Shown here in pieces: positions 1-10,734 of a stretch of DNA of 64,000 nt. The translations under genes were made by a program, and so were the position numbers. Where the stretch lies: the NCBI GenBank assembly GCA_035772405.1, contig JAYKKM010000006.1, positions 668,501 to 732,500 of the forward strand. Direction: 5' to 3'. Position 1 is the stretch's first letter; every line of letters starts with the position of its first letter. The notes beneath the pieces are model-generated. The model saw only the letters and a list, made by a program, of their open reading frames with translations. It had not been told where the DNA came from and made no database searches. Origin of the DNA: Chrysogorgia sp. JL179-B06 (taxonomy: Eukaryota; Cnidaria; Anthozoa; Scleralcyonacea; Chrysogorgiidae).

Positions 1-880
1 TCAGAGCTTCTCGGATGGCATTTTGGAAGATTTCTGCTGCGCAGTTGACTCCAAAATTCAGTCTCTTAAACCGGCGAAGACCCACGTGTGTTGAAAACGT
101 TGTCAAATATCTTGACTCAGGGGCCAGTTCCAGTTGGTTATAACCTTGGTTTAAATCGAGTTTGGTGAACACCTTGGCTCCATTCAAGTCATTGATTACT
201 TCGTTGATTGTCGGGGTGATATGCCTCTCTCTCTTGATGGACTTGTTGACTTGGCGCATATCCACACAAACTCGAATCTTTCCATTTTTCTTAGGGACTA
301 CGACCACTGGTGATACCCATGGCGTTGGGCCTTCCGTCTTCTCGATTACTCCGAATTCCTCATCACGTGTTAACTGTTGTTCAAGGTTTTTCCGAACATG
401 AAACGGAACTCTGCGGTGTGATTGTGCGATAGGTTGTACTTCTTTATCCACATGTAGGTGAACTTGAAATCCTTTCAGCTTTCCAAGACCCTCAAATAAA
501 TCGCTATAGCTCTGCACCAATGACTCCACTTTATTCGCCTCAGGCTCTCTCACCGCTCGAACTACTTGCACTAGACCGAGTCTTTGCGAGGTCTTCCAAC
601 TTACCAAACAGCCAGTTTTTCCTTCGACAATAAAGAAGGTTTCCACGCTGAATTTGGTATCTGTTTCAACTTCACACTGACACTTTCCCACAAGTGTTAA
701 TGGTTTATCTGAGCCGTACGGGAATATTTTCACGTTGGCCTCTCTTATTTCCGGCTGGATTCTCAGTTTGGCATAGCTGACTTCATGCAGAAGGTTGACA
801 CTTGCGCCTGTGTCTGCCATAACGGTTAACGGAGTTCCATTGATCTTGACTTTGAACTGGGGTAACTTTTGATATGACAT
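1..880 (-). pseudogene. Ty3/gypsy retrotransposon protease-reverse transcriptase (partial, runs off left edge)
   Basis: Read on the minus strand from an ATG at 880, one open frame runs to the window edge without a stop. Near its start is an aspartic protease active site (ADTGAS, about residue 20). Further on are the RT region with a KIRVCVDMRQVNKS block, then KLDLNQGYNQLEL and FKRLNFGVNCAAEIFQ. This order (PR then RT) and these motifs are those of Ty3/gypsy Pol. The YxDD box, RNase H and integrase would lie beyond position 1. The frame is open and so looks young, but it is oriented away from the integrase ORF that starts at about 905 on the other strand. An intact gypsy pol would be collinear, so this is part of a rearranged element. 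I label it pseudogene for that reason, although no stop is visible in the part seen. Confidence 0.8.
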
Positions 881-904
881 GGTATTCACGGTAGAAAATG
901 GTAT

Positions 905-2056
905 GACATCTCGAAAGATCCGAGAGTCAACACTTCAGATTTTCAGTCTTTTGAGAAAGTCAAGGAAGAACTATGTACCCTACCCGATTTGGTTTTGAGA
1001 GGACATAGGATTGTAATTCCCGAAACACTACGAGAGAAAGTGGTGGATATCGCCCACGAAGGTCATATGGGAATGACTAAAACCAAGGCATTGGTACGCG
1101 AAAAAGTCTGGTTCCCAAAGATCGATCGAATGGTCGAAGAAAAAGTAAAATCCTGCCTTGCATGTCAAGTAACGACGCCCAGAAACGAAAGAGAGCCATT
1201 GCAGATGTCCGAGTTACCGACAGCACCTTGGACCGAAGTGAGTATAGACTTTGGCGTAGCTCCCACAGGTTCAAGTGAGTACTTGCTAATTCTCATTGAC
1301 GATTACTCGAGATTTCCAGTCGTTGAATTGGTGGGATCGACCTCCGCTAAAGCAGTTATACCGCGTCTAGATAAGATATTCTCTCAATTTGGGATACCTG
1401 AAGTGCTACGATCTGATAACGGTCCTCCGTTTAATGGTCGCGAGTTTAATGATTTTTCAAAACACTTGGGTTTCGCTCACAGGAAGGTTACACCCTACTG
1501 GCCCCGCGCCAATGGAGAAGTGGAGAGATTTATGCGCACAATAAAGAAAGTAATAAAGGCAGCAGTAATGGAAAACAAGAATTGGAAGCAAGAAATGTAC
1601 AAATTCTTACGCAATTATAGAGCCACGCCCCATACGTCCACAAAAGTCCCTCCAGCGACAGCGCTTTTTGGCCGTCCAATGAAGACTCGACTGCCTCAAG
1701 TAGCAGTAGAGCCCAAACAAGATGAATTTTTACGAGGAAATGATGAACTTTCCAAAATCAAGATGAAATTCTACGCCGATAGGAAACCCAACGTCAAGCA
1801 TAGTACACTGGAAGAAGGTGACGCAGTACTTTTAAAGAATGACTACATGAGCAAAAGATTCCCACCGTATGATCCACGCCCCTATGAAGTCGTTGAAAGA
1901 AAAGGAACAATGGTTAGTGCAAGGAGAGATTCCAAATTAGTTACCCGTAACTCGTCTTTCTTCAAACCCATTGTAAAGAAAGAGGAAGAAGAGATGGAAT
2001 GTCCAGAAATTTGTACACCAGAAAAAAAAAAAAAAAAAAAAATGACAAAAAAATGA
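905..2056 (+). CDS. Ty3/gypsy integrase (C-terminal part of Pol)
   Basis: Retroviral-type integrase that would insert element cDNA into the genome. The frame is open from about 905; there is no good ATG at the start, as expected for a 5'-broken polyprotein. The N-terminal HHCC zinc domain is visible (HEGHMGMTKTK, then CLACQ). It is followed by the catalytic core with D in SIDFG, D in RSDNGPPF and E in NGEVERF, then a GPY/F-like C-terminal region. The ORF ends in a lysine run encoded by an A-rich tract (2,021-2,092). A polypurine tract and LTR follow at 2,199, the correct order for the 3' end of a gypsy element. The PR-RT half lies divergently on the other strand. Confidence 0.8.
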   Translation, partial: DISKDPRVNTSDFQSFEKVKEELCTLPDLVLRGHRIVIPETLREKVVDIAHEGHMGMTKTKALVREKVWFPKIDRMVEEKVKSCLACQVTTPRNEREPLQMSELPTAPWTEVSIDFGVAPTGSSEYLLILIDDYSRFPVVELVGSTSAKAVIPRLDKIFSQFGIPEVLRSDNGPPFNGREFNDFSKHLGFAHRKVTPYWPRANGEVERFMRTIKKVIKAAVMENKNWKQEMYKFLRNYRATPHTSTKVPPATALFGRPMKTRLPQVAVEPKQDEFLRGNDELSKIKMKFYADRKPNVKHSTLEEGDAVLLKNDYMSKRFPPYDPRPYEVVERKGTMVSARRDSKLVTRNSSFFKPIVKKEEEEMECPEICTPEKKKKKKMTKK

Positions 2057-2198
2057 CAAAAAAAAAAAAAAAATGACAAAAAAAAAGAAAATTAGGATAA
2101 CTATTTTGACATTTAGATTCACTTTGAACAATATTATTTTGTTATAATTTATTTAGTCGTTTGCTCTGTATTAACTTTTATTTTAAAGAAGGGAGAGA

Positions 2199-2413
2199 TG
2201 TAGTATTCATTAATTATGTACATTGGTAATTAGAACGTATGTATAAAAGCGTAGACGTTAATAAAGACGGGAGTACCGATAGTCACGTTAATAAGAGTGG
2301 ATGTCACAATGGTTACACAGCAAATGTATTTCTGTTACGTATAAATGCACACTCATGTAAACTAGTTAGCGAATAGAAATCTTGTAAGTTAAGAACTTAG
2401 TGAGTTAGCTACA
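2199..2413 (+). repeat. Putative 3' LTR of the gypsy element, with polypurine tract
   Basis: A purine tract (AAAGAAGGGAGAGA, about 2,185-2,198) directly precedes TGTAG at 2,199. A matching CTACA ends at 2,413, giving a 215-bp segment with short inverted termini as in an LTR. A TATA-like TATAAAA lies at about 2,241 inside it. The 3' boundary is inferred from the inverted ends only, because no second LTR copy is in the window. Confidence 0.5.
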
Positions 2414-3104
2414 GTATGTCTACCTTTCTTGAGTTAGCTATGTCTTCCAAACTTATAAATGCTATATGCAAAACAAGGTCGTAAATTTGTTGTGAGAGGT
2501 AGAGGGATGATCACGGTAAAACATCTGGGGTGGGGCAGCGAAGGCGCTAGCCTCCTAGGGTCCGCTTCGGGATTCGGGGGTCCGAATCTATTTCCCGCAT
2601 TTTGAGGGGCGTTTAATTTTATGATCTGAAAGTCACAAATAGCATAATTTTTATTCACACAAAATTAATCAGAAACAACCTAATGAAGAAAACTCCTGAA
2701 TATTTGTATAAGAATTACAAATTATGTATATATATTTTTTGCCACTGCATGCAGGGAGTATAATCCTGCCTGTAATTTCATTCACAGTTTCCCAAGCGAG
2801 ATGAGACTGCGATTTAGAGACATCGATTTTGTTAGATATATGTTGCCTTTCGTTCTTGGGTGTCAGCTGCTTCAAGTTCTGGTTTTGCTTTTCAAGTCGG
2901 CAAGTGTTGGATCTGGTTCCCCTCTTTGGGTTAGCTGCGAATACATCTTTCACTGGCTCTCGTTTCATTATATAGTTATATTATATTTCATTTATATAGG
3001 AATACGTATTTCTGCGGACTTTTCGTTAGCAATGATAACAATGATATCATATTGTATTTTTTGAAACTGTTGCTTTCTTCTAGAGCTTGCAGTACAATAC
3101 AATA
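2414..3104. other. No gene recognised between the gypsy LTR and the LINE relic
   Basis: Both strands show only short unremarkable ORFs with no motif. A GC-richer patch lies at about 2,520-2,590. Toward 3,090-3,120 the short repeats mark the 3' tail of the minus-strand LINE that follows. Confidence 0.5.
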
Positions 3105-5822
3105 CATTCATTCATTCATAACATTTATTTCAACACGATAAAGTTGTATAGAAATATACCGCAGCAAACTGCTGATGTGGTCGTGTATCCTAGCTAATTA
3201 ATTCAATAATTTAAACCTAACCTATTTCTAAACATTAAACAAATACAAAATAAAATTAATGATTGTAATCATCCTTAAATCTACCATCTTTAATATCTAC
3301 TTAAAATATACGTAGTTTGGATCCTTGTTATTCATATAAGACACAAAGTCAACGGCTGCTAAATTGCATGTCTTGAGGTGTTTCTTAAATATAATCTGAT
3401 TTCTTTCAGCCTTAACACTTTCTGGTATACTGTTCCATAAGATAGCTATTCTGTTGGTTACTTACTTTAATTAAAGATCAGTTTCTGACCTAATAATCTT
3501 TAATTTGTAGCCATCACGTAGCCGTTTGTTGTTGTTCTTATTTATGATAGTGTCTGAGAGGCGACATGACACCATTCCATAGTAACACCTGTGACCTAAA
3601 GTTAGTAAACTAGTTTTATATTTTTCTGCAAGTGTTTTCCAATTTGTCTTCTTAACGACTTCGTCCGTCGGTGTGTCCCACTTTAATCCATACACTATCC
3701 TGGCTGCCCTCACATGCATTTTCTCCAGAGTTTTGAATTGTGTGGTGTTGCAGTTTCCCCATAGCTCAATACCGTACGTTACTGACGGGAAGACGACTTT
3801 CCAATAAAAGTCCTTGAGCATGTCTTGTGGCAGAAACCGCATCGACTTTAGGAGATTTAGCTTTCTGGCATAATCAGTTAATATTAGCTCATCTACGTGA
3901 TCTTTCCATTTCATGTTGTCATCTAAAGTCATTCCGAGTATCTTCGCATTGTTTACCCATTTAATTGGGTTTCCTCCAAGCCACAAAGGTGGTAGTGGCC
4001 CGATAAATATTCCTCTTTTTGAGTAGCATAGCCTCAGATTTTTTCGGGTGGATGGTCATACCGTTTTCTTGGCACCACTTATCGACTCTCTTCAGAACCA
4101 TGTTTAACCGCAAGACAACCTGATATGTTGTCTCCAATACAATACAGCGTGGTGTCGTCCGCGTACATTTCAATATCTTCATTCTCATTTGTAGCGTTAC
4201 TTGGTAGGTCATCACAGAAGAGGGCAAAGAGCAATGGGCCCAACACTGAGCCTTGTGGTTCTCCATATTCAACATGCTGGCGATCCGACTCCACTTCTCC
4301 AATCTTTGTCATACTGTGACCTGTTTGTCAGATAGTTCCTTATCCACTCGTATAACTTTCCTGATATGCCAAAACGCGGCTGAAGCTTTAAAAGAAGTTG
4401 TTTATGTGGAATAATATAATAATAATAATAATAATACTTTATTTCATATATAGCGAACTCTCCAAATTGCCCGAATGCGCTTTACAAAGATTAAAAACTA
4501 CATAAAATAAACTAAAAGAACTACCTATATACACGTGTTGTTATATGACAGTTTTCTATTAGAAGATAAAATACATAATAATAATAATAAAATTCATAAA
4601 TCATAAGCTTGTCTAAAAAGATAGGTCTTCAGGTTACTTTTAAAAATATCTAAGGACTGACTAAACTTAATTTCCAAAGGAAGTGCATTCCAAAGACTGG
4701 GAGCACAAACTGAAAAGGCCCTTGATCCATAGGTCTTCATTTGAAATTTAGGCTGACACAGCAACATCTTGTCAGCTGACCTAAGAGCGCGACTTGGAGT
4801 GTAAGGCATAAGTAGCTCACTAATATACTGTGGTGCCATGCCATTTTGAGCCTTGTAAGTATACAATAATATCTTATAAGTAATACGTTGCTCCACTGAG
4901 AGCCAATGCAACCTAAACAACAATGGTGTCACATGTTCAGCCTTACGAGATAATGTCACAAGCCTAGCAGCTGCGTTAAGAATATGTTGCAACCTCTGAA
5001 TCACGTGACTAGGTAGACCGAAAAGAAGCGCATTGCAATAGAATCGAAGGCCTTTTGAAAGTCAATAAAAACGACTGCCACGACTTTCTTCTTGTCGATG
5101 GATTTCCTCCAAACCTCAGTCATATATACGAGTAGTTGGATGGTTGAATATCCTTTTTATAAGCCCATTGTTGCGGATTTACTAAGGTCGGGTTTTCACT
5201 TAAATGGCTGGAAATGTTCCTTGTAACATGGCTCTACATCATCTTACTTGGTATGCTCAGCATGGACAATGGTCTGTAATTGCTCCTCTCCGTTTCTTCG
5301 TCCTTTTTATGTACAGCACAAATTCTTGCCAATTTCCACTCTTGAGGCAATGAGTCAGTTTTTGCACTAAACTTAAATAGTGAAGTCAATGGCAAAACAA
5401 TCGATTTTCCAGCAGCCTTAAGTAATTTTGCTGGCATGCCGTCCGGTCCTGTGGCTTTAGTGGGATCTAACTGTTCCAATTGCTGTTCTACATGTTCTTC
5501 CTCTATCTCGATCTCGGTTACTGTTGGTGTTATTCTATTCACTAATTTCCAGTATTCGATAGTTTCCCCGCATATTCTCACGCCGCCCGCAAGTTTCTTT
5601 CCTACCGTAGCAAAATATTTATTTAAAATATTTGCTACGTCTGTTTGGTCCGTTTGTAATCTTCCGTTATCATCTCTCAAAGCGTTAACACTTGGTGGCC
5701 CTTGCTCCGTAGGATTTTGTGCCATTTTTAGAATTTTCCAGTACGCTCTAGTATCTTGATCTTACTAGTCAAGTCTGAAATATATTCAGATTTCGCTTTC
5801 CTTATTTCTGCCTTATTACATT
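3105..5822 (-). pseudogene. Non-LTR retrotransposon (LINE) reverse transcriptase relic, split by a second LINE
   Basis: Minus-strand fragments in several frames follow the order of one LINE RT. From the 5' side: KATGPDGMPAKLLK and NYRPLSMLSIPSK (ORF 5,234-5,725); FIDFQKAFDSI at about 5,045; then, after an interruption, GEPQGSVLGPLLF and the catalytic YADDT (4,079-4,312). The C-terminal domain is at 3,471-3,986 (ILGMTLDDNMKWKDHVDEL, YGIELWG). Frameshifts and stops between these blocks make it nonfunctional. The 3' end has a TGAA-type tail near 3,107-3,120. The 5' end is truncated near 5,820, where a CAACA-rich tail of another retroelement begins. The family looks Jockey/CR1-like; the exact clade is not determined. 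Confidence 0.8.
4405..5036 (-). mobile_element. 5'-truncated LINE inserted into the older LINE
   Basis: An ORF at 4,594-5,004 encodes a typical LINE RT C-terminus (LNAAARLV, LLFRLHWLSVEQRITYKIL, SLWNALP, FKSNLKTYLF). Its 3' UTR ends at an ATT/AAT microsatellite tail at about 4,415-4,435. The host LINE RT frame is interrupted exactly here: the FDSI block lies on the right, and the HKQLLLKLQPRFGISGKLYEW continuation lies on the left (about 4,330-4,405). This dates the insertion as younger than the host LINE. Confidence 0.75.
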
Positions 5823-6240
5823 ATATAACATAACACAATCGAACACAACCACAAGACAACACAACACAACACAACATATCAATACAACACAACAGGGCGT
5901 TGCTCACGTATTCCAAATGACAACTAGGAATACTTAACCATCTTCTCCTTAAAGGCGGCTAGCAGGTTCCGTTCCATGGGACAGGTCATATCAACTATCC
6001 AGATGGCTTTAGCTTCTATTTCTTCGAGTATTAAATCCGGGCGTATGTGGTTAGTCTCTTTAGAGCTAAACTCAAAATATCAGATAAGTTTAGCATTGCT
6101 ATTCTCAAAGACTTCTCGATCCTCTTCTCCATTTTGGCCATGCACTTACAATCGTCAAGGACCTGAGCGGTCTTTACAAACCGAGGATCCCTCTCTCTCA
6201 ACGTCGTTGTGAAGTCGTAAAAATTATCTATCGCTTTGGA
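5823..6240 (-). pseudogene. 3'-terminal fragment of another retroelement ORF
   Basis: Minus-strand reading gives RPDLILEEIEAKAIWIVDM followed by TCPMERNLLAAFKEKMVKYS and a stop. This resembles the C-terminal nuclease-like end of several LINE-type ORFs. Downstream on the same strand is a GTTGT-type repeat tail (5,823-5,893), consistent with a 3' end. Only the end of the element remains. Confidence 0.45.
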
Positions 6241-6253
6241 AAACGTATACTAA

Positions 6254-6415
6254 CCATGGTGAATGGTAATAAGTTCAGAACGTTCTGAAATCTAAACTGC
6301 TTATATTTATAAACACATTTACCAAAAACTAATAATGGCGTAATGTTGTGTTTATAAATAAGCAGTTTAGATTTCAGAACGTTCTGAACTTATTAACATT
6401 AACCATGGTTGTACG
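6254..6415. repeat. Foldback/MITE-like inverted repeat
   Basis: Two arms starting at an ACCATGGT motif are inverted copies across about 160 bp. Each contains the palindrome AGAACGTTCT and AAACTGCTTAT, separated by a short AT-rich loop. A related, more diverged copy lies at about 31,785-31,900 (ACCATGGTGGAATGGTAA, TTACCAATGGCGTAATGTT), so this is a dispersed family. Confidence 0.65.
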
Positions 6416-6879
6416 TTTTACAAAGCGATATTTAAATTTATCACCACGACAAAGTCACTATTTTATAAAAATTATCTCGGCAATAAACATCGGCTGACGT
6501 TTCATATAAGAATCCCGAATTCAAAACATAGCCTTAACTCTAAACCTAACCCTAATACTAACCGTAACTCTTACGATAATGTTTTTTTCAAGATAACAAC
6601 TGATTTTAATTTCGAATTTTACTACCGAAAGTCTATTTGACGTCATTTTGGGAATTATATATTAAACAGTTTAACCTCTCCCTAAACATGACTCTGACTT
6701 GAAGTTGGCAATGAGATCGTAATACATTTACTGTTCTCTTTCATATCCAACCTCGATATCAAACCCGCTATCTATAAAGTACATCTTGCTGTTGCATTGA
6801 TAATCGCAAAAAAATGTTACGTTTTAATCGAGTGAAATGCCAAATATTACTTGTCAATACAGTAGGTACGGGCTTGGTC

Positions 6880-7005
6880 TGTGCATCTGTGTGTCTGCAT
6901 ACTGTATGTGTGTCTATCAGACTCTCTGTATGTGTTTGTATGTCTGTCTGCGTGTGTGCGTCTGCATCTGTCTGTTGTGTGTGTATGTCTGTGTGTACAA
7001 AATTC
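6880..7005. repeat. TG/TCTG-rich simple repeat
   Basis: Degenerate runs of TGTGTGTCTG and TCTGTCTG, low complexity. The Cys/Val-rich ORFs translated through it are artefacts of the repeat. Confidence 0.7.
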
Positions 7006-7039
7006 ACTCTACACGCAGTCATGATGACAATCGGAAGGG

Positions 7040-9299
7040 GGAAAATCGTATCTTAAATATGGGCCTTATGGAATTATTATTAATTTCTTTTGCTTTAGAA
7101 AAATAATTATGTTGTAAACACATGTCATTCTTGACGTACTTCCTAATTATACTGCGGCGTTTTCTTCTACACCATTACGTGTACAAAAATACAAAATAAT
7201 TCAACAAGCTGATTCCATGGCCAAGGTCAGCTATGTTTATTAATTTTCAGGCTATAACCGTTAGTATTACTAAACCTTTTTTATTCAAGATAAAACCCCG
7301 GTCGTCGGTATCGTGGCCACGCTTCGTTATCTAAAATATTAATGATTTTTAAATTCATAATAACATCCCACGTATGAATTTATAACTGTGGGATGTAACA
7401 GCTGGGGATCGAGCGAAGGGCCTGGGTACGAAGTTGTGTGGCATCTTAAGTGAGTGACAGAGAACCCGCAAAGTTGATCCTGACAGAAGTAAACGTTAGT
7501 TCAATAAAGGTTTTGTAAAATCACTCAAGACACGTCTTCCGCAACTGGTATGTCGGGTCTCGTTAGGTTTTTCATGACAGTTTTGTTTCTTGTTTTCCTT
7601 AAATTTTGGGTGGAACCTTTTCACCCTATTAAATATATGTATGACCGTCTAATAGCGCATAGAATATCAATAGATCTTTTAGATTTCATTTGCTAAACAT
7701 TTAGCGTTTTTTTCCCTACAGCAACGATGCGACTAAACTCAAGTTATTACGATGGCTTTTGGTTATCTTGGTTAAACATTATTTTAATAATAATTGTTAG
7801 CAAGGAAAATGCCGAATGTTCAATGCAGAGATGGGGCGTTTTTCGTGTAAGAGTGCAAGGTCTGTACTTAAAGTTTGACTAACGTTCTTAAAATTTAGTT
7901 GAATATATCAATGTTAAAGCAAGATCTTAAGAAGGTAAAAAATAAATTGAAGTTCGAAATTGAGGGTCGCGTTCGGCTGTAAAATAGTGTTATGTTACTC
8001 CGACGTGTTGTATATCTGATAACTGCGTATGACTAGTAGTGTAAATGAAACCTCAATCCTGTATTAAAAGTAATTCCATACCCAAGCAATCCGGTACCAG
8101 TGTAACTGGGGCCTCAAGCGAATTAATTCTTCATGCGAAACAAAGAGAATGAATAATTTTTAGTCTCAAGAGTAATCTCAACGCTGTTCTCGTTCTGTTT
8201 AAACTCTGAGCATTTTCATTTACGTGCTTTTTCACGTATACTTTTTACATGGCAACTCTGAGCATTTTCACTTCTACAGAACGACGATTGATCTTAATAC
8301 CAGTGTCGTAGCAATCTCAAACGTATTGGGGGTGATCAAGGATTTCCGAATCCCTAACCATCTAGGAGTAGCCTATATCTCAGGAAATGTTGATTTTTGA
8401 AGCTCTAGAATCGCATTTTCAGCAATTTCTGCCAGGAATTTTATGAAAAATTAGTTTTCAATAAATAGAGGATATTATATGACCGCATGCGGAGATACAA
8501 ATGTTTTCTTTGAGTGTTGGTAATATCTTTTACGAGTGAGGAATATTATCAAGACGCATGATGATATATCAGTCGTATCTCCAAGCGGCCTGCATGTAAT
8601 GTTCTGTTTATTATATAATTAAATAGGCATGATGAGAACTTCACTTGTGAAGATAACAATGATATCTTCACGGCTCTCTTCAGTTAAAATATCATTTTTC
8701 TAAATATGAGAAAACCTAGTATTTAATCGATATTACCTATTAATAATGAGCGATTGTAGTAATTTTTGAACAGAAATAGGTTGTAATGCAGCTAAAAGCA
8801 CGTAAATGAATTTATAAGGAACCCTGAAAGATTAACAATTTTTATCAATTAAGATTGTTTATTAAAATATACGCTCCTACTATGTAAGATATATATCATA
8901 ATCATAACACAACGTGATAGTAAATTATATGACTATATTCATTACGTGTCTCTTATTTTCTCAACAAGTTTGTTACTGAATCTTATCGCAATTAATATGC
9001 AGACTGACATTTCGGTTTTTGCTGTATTTTCGATCTACATTCCCTTCTAGCTTGAGGTGTGTATTATTATTTTCAGACAGGAGTAGTAGAGGTGTTCACA
9101 AATTTTTAACGATATTTCTGTGAATTATTAATTTATTGTAAGGGTTTTCAATTCTTATTTTAAATGCTAAAATTTACATAACTTTTTAACAGCTGCATGT
9201 CGTCGTCTTCAGGGCAACGTCAACTTACGAAGTAAAACTAGACTGACTTTCAGTCATTTTGGAAGTGGCATAAAAATATATACTCAAGTATGCAATACG
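7040..9299. other. No gene recognised
   Basis: AT-rich noncoding sequence. A segment at about 7,394-7,580 has weak LTR-like traits (TGTAACAG start, AATAAA at about 7,503) but no partner. A segment at about 8,125-8,290 (CATGCGAAACAA followed by GAATGAATAATTTTTA) recurs at 15,500-15,610, so it is an interspersed repeat fragment. No conserved coding signal was seen. Confidence 0.5.
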
Positions 9300-9960
9300 T
9301 AAAAAATAGAGTGCAGCGTAGACAGTGTTCTGGATATAATCAAGATTTATCAAGATTTTTAGCAACTAAACACTGTCGTTTCGAGCGGAGCCCTTCATCA
9401 GAGTAAGGGCCTGTTTATATGATCCCGGTATACCAGGATGTCCCGGTTTCCTGAGACGTTTTCATCCCGTGTTTATATGATCTCGGTACACCGGGATGTC
9501 CCGGGTGACCGGGATGCGTGAAAACTTGATAATAACTTCTCAATGAAACAAAAACTATAATTTTATTCGCATAAAAGCATCCCAACGAATGTGTTTTTTC
9601 ATTTTGCCACTTTTTGGATATTTTACCACTTTTTTGGATATTTTACCTGGTCAGACGACGTTTTAAATTTCAATTCACTTCATCCCGGTGTACCGGAATG
9701 TTGCGTTTATATGGAAAAAATCTGTCCCGGTGTACCGGGATCTCGGTTGCTTCGACGGGGATCCCGGGTCAGGCGGGATGTCCCGGTCTCCATATAAACG
9801 CAACTCCGAAAATAACAGTAAATTATATACAAGCCGAGATCCCGGTATACCGGGATCATATAAACAGGCCCTAAGACCAGCTACTCTGATACATCGCTCC
9901 GCTCGAAACGTCAGTATTTAGTTACTAAAAATCTTCGCAGTTCACCACCTATTCACTTTG
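9300..9960. repeat. PLE terminal-repeat fragments flanking a MITE
   Basis: The left part (to 9,403) and right part (from 9,890) carry the same GAGCGGAGCCCTTCATCAGAG module in opposite orientation. This is the hammerhead-like terminal module seen at 33,401, 55,340, 55,377 and 59,075. The two pieces are separated by the MITE at 9,407-9,871. No PLE ORF is attached here. Confidence 0.6.
9407..9871. mobile_element. 465-bp MITE with GGGCCTGTTTATATGATCCC termini and TAA target duplication
   Basis: The element begins GGGCCTGTTTATATGATCCC at 9,407 and ends with its reverse complement at 9,871. TAA flanks both sides (9,404-9,406 and 9,872-9,874). A 3-bp TWA duplication with GGG-starting termini is typical of PIF/Harbinger-type nonautonomous elements. 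The interior repeats CCCGGTGTACCGGGAT-like palindromes several times. There is no transposase ORF. Confidence 0.75.
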
Positions 9961-10734
9961 CTATATATGGAATACGTAATTGTTTGTCCGTATTATTTTT
10001 AAATGTTAAAATTTAGATTGTTTATTTATTTTATTTATTTCCTATCAGTTTCGATGTCCCTTACCCTTTTAGTGGCATATACACAGTACGAGGAGTGATT
10101 ATTATCAATTATTATATTATTATAATATTATTATCAATGTTTTAAATGAAGAATTGTATTATATGACGCTGTTATCGAGGTTACCGTCTTGCTAAGTGTC
10201 CTTAAAGTCTCATTCATGAGGGCCGCTACATTAGAGGGGCCATTACTTTCGAGGGGTCATTATATTCAAATAATTATATATTCAAATAATTTGATTGCAG
10301 TGAATCTTAAGCCTATAGGCCTACCCCTCCTAAAATCACACCTTTAGTTGCATGGTTATAAATGCTAGATCACTGGCTAAACCTGATGCAGCCTCATTGG
10401 TCTAAGTCGCTAGGAAGTCATGCGAAATCGAGCAGTCAGTTTGAGTGTGGATCTTTGAACAGTCAGTTCTGCTACTACGGGTGAACTTAATGTCGACGAA
10501 GAAGAAAACATGTTGGGCATACAGATTTTCCATTTAATTTCGAAAATCGAAAACATTTGGTATATTTACATGAAGTATTTGGTTACAAAAACCGCAGTAA
10601 CCCATGACTGCATTACACAATACTTCTATTTCCATAATTTCCGCAGTTTATGTGATAAAATGACAAACACCGAACCACATTTGAAGCAATTTTCAAAGCC
10701 AATGAGATGAAACCTGTGCAAAGAAAAGGAAGAG
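9961..10734. other. No gene recognised (AT-rich)
   Basis: Contains an ATTATTATA-rich patch at about 10,100-10,135 and short ORFs without motifs. It may include the upstream terminus of the hAT element that follows, but no inverted end could be paired by eye. Confidence 0.4.

Noticed and set aside
6768..7106. Cys/Thr/His-rich ORFs on both strands
   Set aside because: They follow a TG/TCTG simple repeat.
7394..7580. Solo LTR
   Set aside because: TG...CA ends and AATAAA are suggestive, but no target duplication or second copy was found.
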